In this document: positions 39,801-53,900 of the stretch, in pieces
How positions within the stretch are numbered: position 1 is the stretch's first letter
Layout of the letters: each line of letters opens with the position of its first letter
DNA from: Callaeas wilsoni
Lineage: Eukaryota; Chordata; Aves; Passeriformes; Callaeidae
NCBI GenBank assembly: GCA_013398955.1
Contig: VWPU01003192.1
Span: forward strand, 62,001 to 126,000
DNA: 64,000 bases
Direction: 5' to 3'
Notes under the pieces: model-generated
Databases searched by the model: none
What the model was told of the DNA's origin: nothing
Seen by the model: only the letters and a program-made list of their open reading frames with translations
Program-made: the position numbers and the translations under genes

Positions 39801-41913
39801 GGGCCTATTGCATTAGCAATTTTCTATATTCTGCATGCTCCTTACTTCAGGATCAGGACTATGGAGACAAATTAGGCAGGTTTATTTGCATGAGCTGGCT
39901 TGATTTCATTAGCTGATTCCATAGAAATGTATCTTTTTCAGATTTGTATCAGTTTCAAGGATACCTAGATTGGAAAAAAATTCAGTGGTATTCTTAAGCG
40001 CTTCTGAATATTTTCCTGGATTTTTTTGTCTCTTCTTTCAGCTGCTGCTCAAGCTTGAGGAAACAGGTTTGGAAACTGAAGGAATTCTGCGGGTTCCTGG
40101 ATCTGCCTCCAGAGTCAAGGTATACACTTAAGCCAGTTTTCCATCTTCTGGACCACAGACTGTGTGAAATAATATAGCATACACACAAATTCACACTGCA
40201 CATAAATACTGATCTGTGTAGTTCAGCGTTCCTACTCCTGCCAGTGAAAGGTCAGATTAGTTCCTGGGAACCAATAAATCACAGACCATTTGGTCTATTA
40301 CTTTGCTTTAGTTAATGTTCTATATAAAGCACAGACTTGATGTTGAATGGAATTTTTCTCAGCAAAACTTTGAGACATCCTTTCAGTTTATCACTGTCAT
40401 CCAAAATTGCTGTGATCTTATCTCTATTTTAATTTATTTCAGAAATTCGGAGTTGCTAAACTGAGTGAACATCAGATAAAGATCTTATACTATGTCATTT
40501 TAACCTCTGTGTCATTTTATTTTTCATTTATCATCTGTGATCTTGCAATTTCATGTTCCAAGTGAGAGAAATTTGGCCTCTGTTCACTGTTGGCAACCTG
40601 AAGTACTGCGTTTTCACAGGCTATTTGTGGGCTATGAACACAGGATAATTGGAACTCAATAACCTGACACTGTGGGCCAGTAATATTTGCAATTCTTTCT
40701 CCAGACCAACTTCACTCCGGGAGCTGGAGGAGGCAAATTAGTAAAACAATGCAGTTTTTTGTTTGTTTGGGTTTTTTTCTGATCTTAGTAGTGTCTACGT
40801 CTTTCCCAGATTTTTTCTCTTTTTTTTCCCCTTGGGCTTTTTTTGATCTGGTTTAAGCAACACCTTACAGTGCATCCTACTCCCACTTTCTCACCCTCAG
40901 AGAAGCTAGTTTTGTGTTCTGAGGCAGGAAATCTCAAAATTGTGGCAGCCACACAAATGTGGGGATTGCTAAACAGTTGGGTGGGCTGGGGATCATAAAA
41001 AATGGCTGAATAAGAAAAAGCAGCATTACATGAAACACACCAAAGATAGGCAGCAGCGTCCCAGCTCCTTTGACTCTGTGCATTGATAAAAGTACCCAGG
41101 GCCTTGAAAAGGGCCACATCTTGCAGAGGGGAGCTCCTGACTTGTCCTGTACTTTTCAGCTTCCTCATTTTTTCATACAAATGCTTGAATGTTATTTCAC
41201 ACAATCTCAAATTTTTCCAACCTCACCTTGGAGATTACACAGCGGGGCTGTGCTCTAATTCGATTATTTTCATATTCTTTGCATGCACTGTACTGTGTCT
41301 TGTTCACTTCTTTTTCACAACCTGTATCCTGGGAGCTGCTATGAGATATGACTTTATATGCAACTCTCCTATACTGGGTGGTAAGTTAAACTGCCCATTT
41401 GAAAGTTTTAAATTATTTGAGTTTTGACTTCGTTTAAGTCTGTCCAACAAGCCAGTGAGCAAGAGAGATTTTTTTCAAAGCAGATCCAGATTTCATCCTT
41501 CAAAAGCCTTCATACATTATTATGACATTAGGACTTGAGGTCATTCCAATTTTATTTCAGTCTTGTTTGGAGAAAGAAAAGGCATATGGAAATGATTAAA
41601 CATTACTGTTCTATAAAACAAAGAATAGAAGAAATGAATACAAGTTTTCCTCTGTAACAAAAGCTCCAGTGAACCAAAACTGTATGATAGTCTAGTGGAG
41701 GATCAGTCATGTTAAAAAAAAAATGCAGCACATATTTTTAAAGTATTAGATGCATACATAGATACATGTATACATGGCGAGGGAGGAAGGGAATTGAGTG
41801 TATAAAACATACACTTACCTATGTGGAGAGAGATATATGTATAAAAGTGTGTGTGTGTATATATATATATATATGTATATGTATATATATATGTATGTGT
41901 GTGTGTATGTATG

Positions 41914-41950
<37 letters not shown>

Positions 41951-44900
41951 CGTTTGTGTTTCCAAAATCTTGCTTTCTATTTTTGTGGCTTTTTCCCAGT
42001 TCTCAGCAGAAAAATGTGGAGTAGAATTCTCTCCTCTTGTGCTTTTGATGAGGTGAGGATTTCTGTTCCACGTTTCCAGTCAGTTACAGGAGAGAATTCA
42101 ATCTAGGTGTTTGTATTGATTATGTGCAAAGGATGTGAATACAAAGGAAGCTGAGATAGCCCAGATTAAAACCAGTAAAATGTACTAGTAAAAATGGGAC
42201 TGTAGCATTTTCTGCCAAATCCTGAAAGACTTTCTACTTCAGTTTGTGCAACCATTCTACTTCATTATGTGTGACTGTACTTGATATGTAATTTCCTTCC
42301 ATTCATGTGAGACATGGCAAACAGAATTCATTTTTAAAAGCTTTTCTGCCTGAATGGATTGAACTTTTTGCATATATTAAAGTGCATCTGACAAATCATG
42401 ATCTGAAACCAAATATTTGCTACAGATATATTTTGTCATAAATGGTCTCATAAAAAGCAGCAACAAACTTCCTATGGATAGGACAGTGTTTGGCCAGTAA
42501 TAATTGTGAAAGCTGCGTTATTTATGGGTATCTTTATATTGCAATACTGGTCTTCAATTTTTTTAACTTAACAAGTTTTTGAGGAGCTTGCATTTTTTGA
42601 ACAGTGATCTGGGTTTGAAGCCAGATTCTGTTCCTATTAGGGACCTTGCTGGATATTTCCCATTCACATATGTGTGTTGCATACTTGTCAGTGACCCTCC
42701 AGAACTAAATAGACGTCTGTTATGGAGCAGGATGCTGCCATTGGAAAACAAGGGGATTAAATGGGAACCCAAAATGGTATCATCAATTCTACCTTAAACC
42801 TCTCCTGTGTTTTTAGAAGTTTGAGGTTTTTTTCATGCGGTAAGGTTTTTCTGACAGTAATGGTTTCATCTCTTTATTCTTCTACAATTTGACCAAATCT
42901 AACTATAATTATCCTAACATAAAACTTCCTTTTAAAGATGGAAAGACATGAATTTTAAGCCATTTGCTTGAGGCCCATGGATTCAGACTATCTAGCAAGT
43001 TCACTGATAGTGAGGAAGAAACACCACTCCTTTGTGACTTAGGGGTCAAAACCCCTGGAGAGTGTTTTAAACAAAAACCAGCTGTGTTAACTGAGTTTTT
43101 TGCTTCTAGTTCTAAGACATTGCACAAAATTGCCTTGCTTTAAGATGGTTCAAATTGTTCACTGGCAGAAATCTAGCTATAGCAAATCAAATTTAGCCAA
43201 ATATCTGCAGGAACTTGATTTGTTAACCTGCTCTGAACTCCAAATAGCAGTACCTAGGCTGTCGCTGGTTTAGGGCTGCTTTAGTTTAAGTGCTGTACAA
43301 ACCTGCCCACTGCTTTTAGTGGGATTCTTGAAATGATCACAAACTGCTGGATCAGCAGCAATGATTAAAGGCCAAACATTTCTTTTGTCTTTCAGAATCT
43401 CCATCAAGAACTTGAGGCAAAGTTTTATGAAGACACTTTTGACTGGGACCAAGTACGAAATAACGATGCAGCAGGACTGCTGAAAATGTTCATAAGAGAA
43501 CTCCCAAGCCCACTCTTCACAGTAGAATATCTGCCTGCATTCATCACACTAATAGAAAGTATGTGGAAATGGAGTTAGTATGGACTGATAATATGATAAA
43601 ATGCAAGAGTAGACATTACATTTCTTTTCTCTCTCTGAAGTATACAGAGAAAAGTCATGTGATTGTTTTTCTCTGTCTGAAGTAGAGAAAAAAACAGGCC
43701 CAGGGCTTTGCCTAAACATTTTAATTTTCTGCAAGGTTGTGTTCTCAAATGAGAAAAGGTGTCTGCATTTAGCTAATAGCACAGGCTTGTCGTGTGAATA
43801 ACACAACTGTTTAATGTGAAATTTGGAACCTGTGAGTAAACAATGGCTGAGCAATGACTTTCATAAATAGACTCTCATTCATATTAACTGTAAGTTTCAC
43901 AAATAAAAATTTCTGCAAGGTAAACTCAAATCACTGTCCTTTATCTACTGGATCTACTGGATCTATTTGATCTATTTTATTTCTGTTAAGGTTTGTGTAG
44001 AGATCAGACCATTGATACGGAGATATGTGTAAGCACAGATAGGCTCAGGCAGCTGGGCTTTGTTTTCAGTGTACATACACCCTCTCAATCTCAGTACATT
44101 TTGTTCATTTCTCTTCCCGGAGGAATGCAATTGTACCTTGCCATAGCTATGACTTCACTTTACAGTCACTTGAGCTAGGACAGACTGAAAGTCTCAGGAT
44201 GGTGAATTTATTAGCAAATTGGTACAGAAAGCTGAGGATCTTTACGTAAGGTTGCAGTGACACTTTCAGTGTCTCCATGAGTGGTTTAAAGGGCAGAAGG
44301 AGGTGACCTCTTCCCATAAACTTCACATACCTGAGTGTGCTCCTTCTGAGTCCCAGGCTGCATGCAGTTAAAATGGCTGAGCAGTTTGGAGAAGAAGACT
44401 GAACAGGAGATGTCTGTGCAGAATAAAGTGACTTTATTCTCTACAACAAATATACAGATATCTAAGAGAAACTAGCTAGTACTAAAAAATACTGGATTGT
44501 TACTATGTAGATAGAATTTTATAGAGCCTTGTGTCTTCATTCGACAAAGATCCAAGATGATGAGGAAAAACCCATGCGTTAAGGTGATTCTATATTTAGG
44601 AAAAAGTGTATGGTTAATCAACACGTAAGCATGCTAGTCTCAACCAGGCACTAGCTGGTATTTCTAAAACTGCTGACACACAAGGTTTTTAGAACAAACC
44701 AATTGCAATTGGGATTTCAAAAATATTAAATATTCATGTCCTTAGAAATCTCCAAGATCAAGTTACAACTACAAGCTTTGCATCTGTTGATCATGCTGAT
44801 GCCTGAAGCCAACAGAGACACAGCCAAGGTAAGTCCTTCATTTGCTATCACCTGCCATCTGTGGTGCTTTTGATTTTTAAATGAGAGACTCATTTTTTTC

Positions 44901-47900
44901 AGATGCTGCACCAGGAAAGTAATCATCTGTGTTTTTGATGATTTCCTTGAAAAGATGTTCAAATTTCCTGGCTGTCATTTCTTTTACAAGCAATTGAGAA
45001 GTAGTTGCTGGGGGTATCCAACTGCTGTATCTCAGGCATCATTATTATGGAGCACTCATTTCAAAGAGTGCTTAGTTTGGACAAAGAAGGTCCAGTTTCT
45101 GGGTTTCCTGTATAACTGAAATTCTCCAGGATGAATTTAAATGAGAACCTGCCCTCTAGGAGCTTGCCTAGTGCACTCCTGGTACTGGAAGTGCTTCCAG
45201 GGCATTGGACCAGACTGCAGGAAGTAGTCCGAAGGAAAAACATACATCTGTAGCACAGATGTCAGGAGCTCACCCTCAGCTGGCTTGCCTTACAGACCCA
45301 TGCCCATCCCCATATACTACTTCCTAATACAAACACAGTGGCTACAAGCATTTTGGGTGCTTGGGAGCTCCCAGAGCTGACTGCAGCTATGTCCTCACCC
45401 TGAGAGATACTGGTTGCATATTTGGGCTTGTTTTTACATCAAGGAAACCTGGGTGAACAAGCTTCCTGGGAACCCCCAGACATTTCATCAGATCCCCTGC
45501 TCATCAGGACCATGCAGGTCCCCCACCCCTGAAAGCCTTTCACTAGTCAGTTTAGATACAACTTCATGAGTTCAGGTGCCTTCTTTACCTGTATTTATGT
45601 ATACAGTAACAAGGGACAAGAGCAACAACTGTATTCAAAGCACCTGGAGGTCTACTAGTGCTCTGTAAAGACTGGGGATTGTTTCTCCTACCAAAGTTCA
45701 TTTTGGTATAGAGCTGCATATGTAAAACACATACTAGAGGAGTAGTCTTAATTATTACTAGGCTTTTGTACAAAAATAGAAGTGATGACAAAACTCTCTA
45801 CCCAGCTCCACTCTCTGTCTATAATGAGATTTTAGAAACTTCTCCAACACAGTTTCTATTGTGTAATTCTTAGGTTTGTAAAAATGTTTTAATTGCAATG
45901 TCAGGGTACAAAGACAGTGGTTTTAATGATATGATTTTCATGGTTTAACCAAGAGGCAGATAATACCTGTCATGGTTTAACCCTAACCAGCAGCCAAGCC
46001 CATGCAGCTTCTCACTCACTCTCTCATCAGTGGGATCAGGGAGAGAATAAAAAGGGTAAAATCTGGAAAATTCATGAGTTGAGATAAATGCAATTTAATA
46101 GGAAAACAAAAGCTTTTCAGGCAAGCAGAGCAAAACAAGGAGCTCACCACTTCCCATAGGCAGGCAGGTGTTCAGCCATCACCAGGGGAATAGGGCTTCA
46201 TCACGTGTAACAGTTACTTGGGAAGACAAATGGCATCACTCCAACAGTCCCCCCCTTCCTTCATTTTCCCCCCACCTTTTTATACTGAGCATGGTGTCAC
46301 ATGGTCTGGAATATTCCTTTGGTCACCTGTCCTGGCTCTGTTTCCTCCCAATTTCTCATGTACCTCACCGGTGTGGCAATACAAAAAGCAGAAAAGGCCT
46401 TAACTCTGAGCAAGTCCTGCTCAGTAATAGAAAAAAAAATCTATATTATTAACACTGTGTTCAGCACAAGTCCCAAACATAATCCCATACCAGTCACTGT
46501 GAAGAAAATTAACTCTACCCCAGCTAAAGCCAGCACACCACCACACAGCCATTCCTTCACTCCTCCTCCCGCCCAGTGAGATGGGTGAGAAAATTTGAAA
46601 AAGTAAAATTCATGGGTTGAGACAATAACAATTTAATAGGGCAGAAAATAAAGGGAAAACAATAATGATAAACTATTAGAACACTCCAAACAAGTGGTGC
46701 ACAGTGCAATTGTTCACTACTCACTGACTGATGCCCAGCTGGTTCTTGAGTAGTGGGCCCAGACCAGTTTTCCCCACAGTTTAGATACTGGGCACAATGC
46801 CATATGGTATGGAATATCCATTGGAAGTCAGATCTCCAGGCTATGTCTCCTCTCAACTCCTTGTGCAGCCCCAGCCCCCTTGCTGGCAGGGCAGCATGAG
46901 AAGCTAAAGATTACACTTGACAAAGTGTAAACACTTTAGCAACAACTGAAACATCAGTGTGTTATCAACATTATTCTTATCCTAAATCCAAAACACAGCC
47001 CTGTACCAGTAAAAGGAGGAAAATTAACTCTATGCCAGCTGAAATCAGAACAATGTTGCAGAAGGACTCATTGGTAGACCCGAACTCTAACCATAGCTGC
47101 AGTCTGTGCTATTCAGTCATTCAAGTAGAATTCTTAATAGAATTAACTTATCCAAAAGGGGAAATTAATTTCCTTTGACTCTGCCAAGCATGTGCAGAAG
47201 TAACATCAATGAACAACCACTTAGCTCCTCTTGCTTTTGTTGTCCCAGAATAAAAGTTTGGGAGTTGCTGGCAGAAACTTGTATATATGTGGGACTGGTG
47301 CAGATTTGAAGAGNAACAATGTTGCAGAAGGACTCATTGGTAGACCCCAACTCTAACCATAGCTGCAGTCTGTGCTATTCAGTCATTCAAGTAGAATTCT
47401 TAATAGAATTAACTTATCCAAAAGGGGAAATTAATTTCCTTTGACTCTGCCAAGCATGTGCAGAAGTAACATCAATGAACAACCACTTAGCTCGTCTTGC
47501 TTTTGTTGTCCCAGAATAAAAGTTTGGCAGTTGCTGGCAGAAACTTCAGGTTGTATTACATTTGGGACTGGTGCAGATTTGAAGAGAGACTAATCACCGC
47601 AGTGACTGTAATATAAAAAGCATTGGCCAGATACATCAAAATGGACACTTGGTAATCTATGAAGAAAGTAACTATTTCCTTGCAATACATGTACATCTTA
47701 CCTCTACTGTAGGATTCAGAGCCTTAGTGTAGACACCATATTTCCCTAATAAATTTGAGATTATGATATAAGTGATAGATAATTTATTAATGTGTATTTT
47801 GATAACATTAAGTATTCCTCTGCAGTTGACACAGGTTGTTGTAACAACAAATACCAGAGTAATCCAAATACAATGAAAAAACCACTAGATTTCACCTCTC

Positions 47901-50900
47901 AGTTCAAATATAGAAGCCAGACATGTGCACTTAAAAATGCTGCATTTGAAAAGTAAATTATTTCCAGAGACTAAACAAGTTTGGTTTTTTTTCCAGGCCT
48001 TTCTTCAGTTCTTGAAGAAGGTGGTTGCTAATGAAGGGAAAAACAAGATGAATTTGTGGAATGTGTCTATGATTGTTGCACCAAACCTCTTCATCTACAA
48101 AGGGAAACGTGCAAACCAACAAGAAATGCAAGCAGCCGCCACCACCGCGCACATTGTGCGGCTTTTAATTCGGTACCAGGACATCCTGTGGACAGTGAGT
48201 AGTGCTGGTTCCCCCTCTATGGTTCCATTACAGTGCAATATTTTGCTATATGCAGGAGATCTGCAGAAATTAGAATAAACTGACCTTCCAAGGAGAAACA
48301 GTTTCTTTGGAAACTGACTGGAATCTTCCATGTCTCAAATGAGACACCCTGGCAGATAGTTCTGGATTGAGAGTTATTTACCTTACCTAAGACATCTATT
48401 TTAGCATCAACTGCCCTCTGGAAGTACCTTTCCCACACCATTGTTTATACAGAGTAATGCAAAGAAGAATGATTTAGTCTGGATTTCTGGGTGATATGTC
48501 TAAACTTGTATGAGATTAAATGTATGTTTAAAGTCTAGCCCACAGTAAAATGGGCCAAAAGCGTGTACAGCTTTTTGGACTTCTGAAGGTTGGCATGAAG
48601 ATACTGAAAGTCTCAGCTTGTTTCTTCATAACAGAGGGAGGGTGTATTGGGGATTGCAAAGACTACCTCCTAATGAAGTTCCTGCAGCTGCAAACATCAC
48701 TTTGAAGTTTCATATGGTGTGAAAGATGATCTACAGTTTCACCAAAGGAATAACTGTAGGTTGTTAGAGGAAGCTACTGATTGCATGTATCTTCTAGGAA
48801 AAGACAGTTTCTGCTGCCTAAAATTTGGTGCCTTTCTAAAGACCCAACACACTGGGGAAAAATTACTGTATATTCTCAGCTCTGGTTTCCTCTCTTTAGG
48901 TCCCATCCTTCCTGATTTCCCAAGTGAGAAAAATGAATGAGGCAGCAATGAACAACAGCAAGAGACAGCTGATGTTTGACAAAGGAGTGAGAAAACTTCT
49001 GAGGAGAAAGACCATGGAACGGGAGAGACCTGAAAGACCAGAGGTGTGATAAAAAGATACAGGTTTCAAGGGCAGCTTTAAACAGCCTCCCTCCTTTATC
49101 TCATGAAAGATTCTGGCTGTGGGGAGGAAATTTTGCCATACAAAATAAGCTGATTTGAGAGTTATCTTGAAAGGTGTGCTTCCCAGTCCAACACTTTGTC
49201 TTTGATAAGACAAAGTTTTGGGAATTGATTGAGAAAAGGTGAAGAAGGCAGAATGATTTCCAGCAGCCAAAGCTGCAAGCTGTTTAGAAACACATGCTGG
49301 GTTTTAACCTGTTTCCTAAGAAATTATTATATGTGGACTGTTCCTGACAGCAATGATTTGTAGATACTCAACAAAGGCATGGATCTGTAGCTGAGTAGTA
49401 GGATGGCGCATATTAGGATTAATTGCATTTATCCATGTCCTTGTACAGGCCACTTGATATTCTCTTTGCAAGCTTTAGTCTTAGAGCTTTGCACTAACTT
49501 CCTAAGCAGAGAGAAAATTCAGTTTGCCTACCATAGACACCTAAACTGGGTCTAAATGTTAAGTGCCCAGTGAAGTGCATTGTGTTGTTATTCCTTGTAT
49601 AGTCAGTGGAGAGAGGTGGATAGTTCTGAGGATTTCCAGGGCTCCAGAAGCAGTTTGGACTTAAGAAAATCTGGTAGAAAAACCTTTCTTTGAAGGTGTT
49701 AAAGCCACCAACTTTTCTCCACTACCTAGAAATAGAGATTAGGAACTAACTTGGGGTATGCTGCTTTGATAGACAACTAAAATTATCTCACATATTAGGT
49801 GCAACATACAATTTGTGCGACAAGGCATGTCATGTCTCTGTGCTCAACATACACAGTCCCTTTAGCAATTTACATGTATTTCCATGTAGCAACTACCTTA
49901 AATAACCTGGAGAGGAAGTATTTAGAGTCTTCCATGAATGTTGAAAAATGAAGAATGATGAATCGTAAGAGAAGGAAATGGTAAAGGACTCTATAGTTGT
50001 TGAAGAATAGTCTTGAAGAACAAAAGAAAAGACAAATTAGGAAGGAATGATATCACAAGGTTACAAGAAATAGAGAATGAATAATACAGGCAGCAGAGAA
50101 AATGAGGAAGGTAGTGGATGGGGAAAAAGGTAGAAAGATAAATTTTATGTATGAATGGTGAATCCATTTTAATTCACCTTTCTCAAGAATTTGCCAGCAC
50201 AAACGGAAATATTTTAGGTAGGGTAGGACATATATTGGTGCTGCAGATGGAAACAGATGTTTGTTTGAAATGGCAGTGTAGACTACCATGTTGCAAAGTT
50301 AAATTCAGCCTGGGATGAATATGGATAGACTCCTTCTCTGAGGAGAGTCAATTACTGCAGTCATTGCACCTTCGGGAAGACAAGTCCATTGATCGGAGTA
50401 ATTGACTTTACATTTAATAAAAATGAGAGTAGTCATGGCAAGGAGCTGAAATATAAAGGGTAAATTGGAGGCAAACTCTGTTTGGATAACTAAGTTTAAT
50501 GTTGAGAGCACTTAACACAATCCCCAGGTCTCAGATGTTCTAAATTACACAGAGACAGAGACTGGAGAGACTATTGTGTTCTGGTCAGCGTGGTATTAAC
50601 TGGATTAGAACTGGAATGCAAACCTTGCTAATTGATTTATCCACCATTAATCATGGAAGAGTGCATAAACTTCATAGATGATCATTTGAACCCTACACAA
50701 GGTCAAATTTCAAATTAACAGAAACCATATGGTACTTGATGTTTTGCTGTACACACACTTCAATCTCGTTGAAGATATAGGAAGCAGAAACAGAGAACTG
50801 GATCTTTATGCCTCAGGAGAATTTCATCTTTAGAAGGAAGAACAGATATCCTTAATAATTTTTAAGTTTTTAAATAAGCAGTTGGTTCACTGACCAATGT

Positions 50901-53900
50901 TAACAGAAATAAGTTAAAGTTACAATTCAAGGGCTTTGCCCTGTGTGCATTTAAGTGATACTTACTAGAGAGTTTGTGTCTTTGTGTTGTAGCTGATTTG
51001 TGTCTACAAATTTGCATTTCTATGGCTATAAATGTCTTTTGAATAGCCAAGTGAATGCAGGACCATGATTTTTTGGAGCAACCTCAAATGAGGTTGCAGA
51101 ACTGCTTCTGAATGGAGCTAGAGCAATATTTGCCTTAGACTTACTCTATTGAATATTGATTTTAGGGAGCTGTCACTTTTCCTCCATACTTGCAGTCTGA
51201 CATACCCGAGGGGGTGATAAGAGTTTATGCTCCACTGCATTCAAAAGTCTCTATGGCAATTCAACTCAACAGCCAAACAAAAGCCAAAGACATCCTGGCT
51301 CGATTCCACTGTGAAAACAGGTGGGTAAAGCGGAACATTTTGTTTTTCCTGAACAACAGTGTCAGAACTATAAATTAATAGATTGTTCCCTCTTCAAAGA
51401 TTCGTTGTGTTACAGGAACTCTTTTTCTAATCTAAAAATTGGTAATTCATGGTTATGTTGATCAAAGAAATTTTAACCACTGATCTTACTCTTTTTATTT
51501 TACTTAATAATTGCCTCCTATACAGAATCAATCTCCCCTCCCTTACACCACTACTAAAAACGTACATTAAACATATATTTTATAGACTTGCCACTTAGAG
51601 AACCCAAAGTGATTGTTTTATATCTGTCCATAAGTCTAAAATGTTTTTATTTCTGTAAGGTAATAATTATTAACAGTTATGGGAAGTGGTAAATTGTGTC
51701 TGAAGGTCTTTTCTACAAAGTCTTCCCATGTTACCACATAATTCTGTTCTTTGAATAAATAATTTAAAATCAATAATATAAGAGTTTTAGTTGACTGTGA
51801 TGCAGTAATCTACCTCTCTAGCAGATTCATTATTCTGCAGTGGTCCATTTGATAGAAGTTGTTGCTTTTGATAAGGCAGTTCACAGGGGGAAAAAAACCC
51901 CAAACTTTAGCTTACCGTAGATGGTGGGTGATAAGGCAGTGGTTATAACAGAAAGACAAACTGAAAGGTTTTTTTCCATCCTAGCCGTGGATCATCACAG
52001 AACATGAGAGGCCAGATCCAAAGTTTACATGAAATTGGAGGAAATATAGGTAGGTCTCAATTTTGAAAATTAATCTGAATGTCCTTAACCTCTTAAAACA
52101 CCTCAGGGCAGCACTGTTTTTGCACAGCTGAATCTCTCCTACCCTCCAGTCCATTTGGAGGAAAGGAGCCTGACCCAAAAGCTGTTAAAATCAATGTCAT
52201 TATTTATTCCAACTCTAGCATGACTGGAGGGGCACCCCACAGGAGAGAATGAACCCAGCAGCTGGATCTCAGCAGCACTTCTTACAGTCTTGCCAAATTT
52301 ATCTGACTTTTTGCTTACCTCTCTCACTCTCATAACTGAGCATTTTTCCATGGTTAAGTGATCCTTAGTCTTCCTCTTGCAAGCACATTACACCTTGCTG
52401 TCAAGCCTTTTTTCCAAGATCTCTTTCTTTCTTACTCTATGTAAGTGTTAACCTCCCACAAATAAAAACTCATAGAATTGTGAATTCAGCCCCTGCACGT
52501 ATGGGTGTTCTATACTCACATTAATCTGTGTGCTTTATTTAGATTGCAAATTCCTTGCAATAGGGCTTTTGTCTACTTCTATTTCATGCAGTGACACTTC
52601 TTATAATAACAACAGTGGCTTGCCCCACAGGTTTCTGGCCTAAAGGTCAAAAAACAGATTTTAATTTGATATCACACAATCCTGGCTCTCTCCTTTCTCT
52701 GTTCATACAAAAATTCCGGATGCTCTGTTGGAGTCAGTTGTGAATTATCTGATTAGATTATTCCTTATTTCTTCTAGATTCAGCTCTAAAGAGTTTCTGT
52801 AAAGTTATTACAAAACATCACAGACTTAGTTCAGCAGCAATCAGGAGCCAGTCTTTATTACTGATGATAACACAAAACTAAATTGGATTAGTGATTTGTT
52901 TTGCCTGTCTAAACAGGATGACAACTGATGCTAAAACAGAAAAAAGATCCTAAAGGCCTTGTGAAACAATCTCAAATATTCCCACCATGGTCTTTCAAAA
53001 AATTGGGACATTTAATTTGCATCTTCACTTAAAATTATTTTTATAGTCCTAGATCCTTCAGGGTACCTTAGTCCACTGATTACGCATTAATTCATTTATA
53101 TTGCTTTCACTTGAATAAAATCATTAGGACCCCAGTGACCTTATAAGTAACCGTACAAAAATTTTACCATAATCTTGTGTCACAGCTAAGTAACCTCACC
53201 AGTTAAATGACTTCATTACCCCATGTAAATGCACTATAGTCCAACAAAACAACTTAGCTCTAGAATTTATTGCCTTATTACTCAACTGAGAGGCACAAAA
53301 TGCCTCGTTCTGGCAAAGGCAGCCATAACTTCCCAATCACCAGCTAATGAAACAGCTGGAGTTCAGAGGATTTTTTTTTTTTTTTTTAACCAGCAAATTG
53401 GCAACTGCCAAAAACCTTGATACAGTCTCTGCATTTCTTTACAAGATCCTACTGGATGGGAACACATTGTTTACAGCGCTACTTTTTCAGCATTTAAAAA
53501 CAGTGTAGAAGAGAAGTCAGAGAGTTGTATTTCCAACTCAGTAAAGCCAAAGAAATAAAACCCCCCATACTGTGGCACTTACACTAACAGTGTTGTTGAT
53601 GCTTCTAAAGAAAACATATTCACTGTCTGACTAAATGTCTTGTCCATAACTCAATGTAAGGCAGGACATCCTGCCTGGAAGTGAAAGTGAGTTCATGACT
53701 CTCACAGAGCAAAATCACTGGCAAATTTACCAAATGCCCTCTCTGTATCCAGGCAAGATGTTAGCTGGATGGACACACCAAACTAGGCTTGCTGTGTGCA
53801 AGTCAGAGAAACGTTCAAGGACATTTTAACACAGCTCTGTCCCTATGTGCTCAGAACATCCTGTGATTCATGGCTGACATTTTCTTTTTCAGGTCAGCAC

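Larger units (their letters stand above)
44829..47996 (+). other. ARHGAP28: ARHGAP28 intron between exons I and J, with tandem LTRs and an assembly join
   Basis: 3.2 kb. It contains two head-to-tail LTR copies (45968-47052) followed by a duplicated block around a single N at 47314. The true intron length is therefore uncertain. Confidence 0.8.

Noticed and set aside
40785..41210. 141-codon minus-strand open frame
   Set aside because: Intronic and antisense, with no domain, no splice support and biased composition from T/C-rich tracts; chance.
41766..42106. Tyr/Ile-rich open frames
   Set aside because: Translations of the TG/TA microsatellite.
47165..47350. Open frame spanning the N
   Set aside because: It crosses the ambiguous base at the assembly join and has no meaning.
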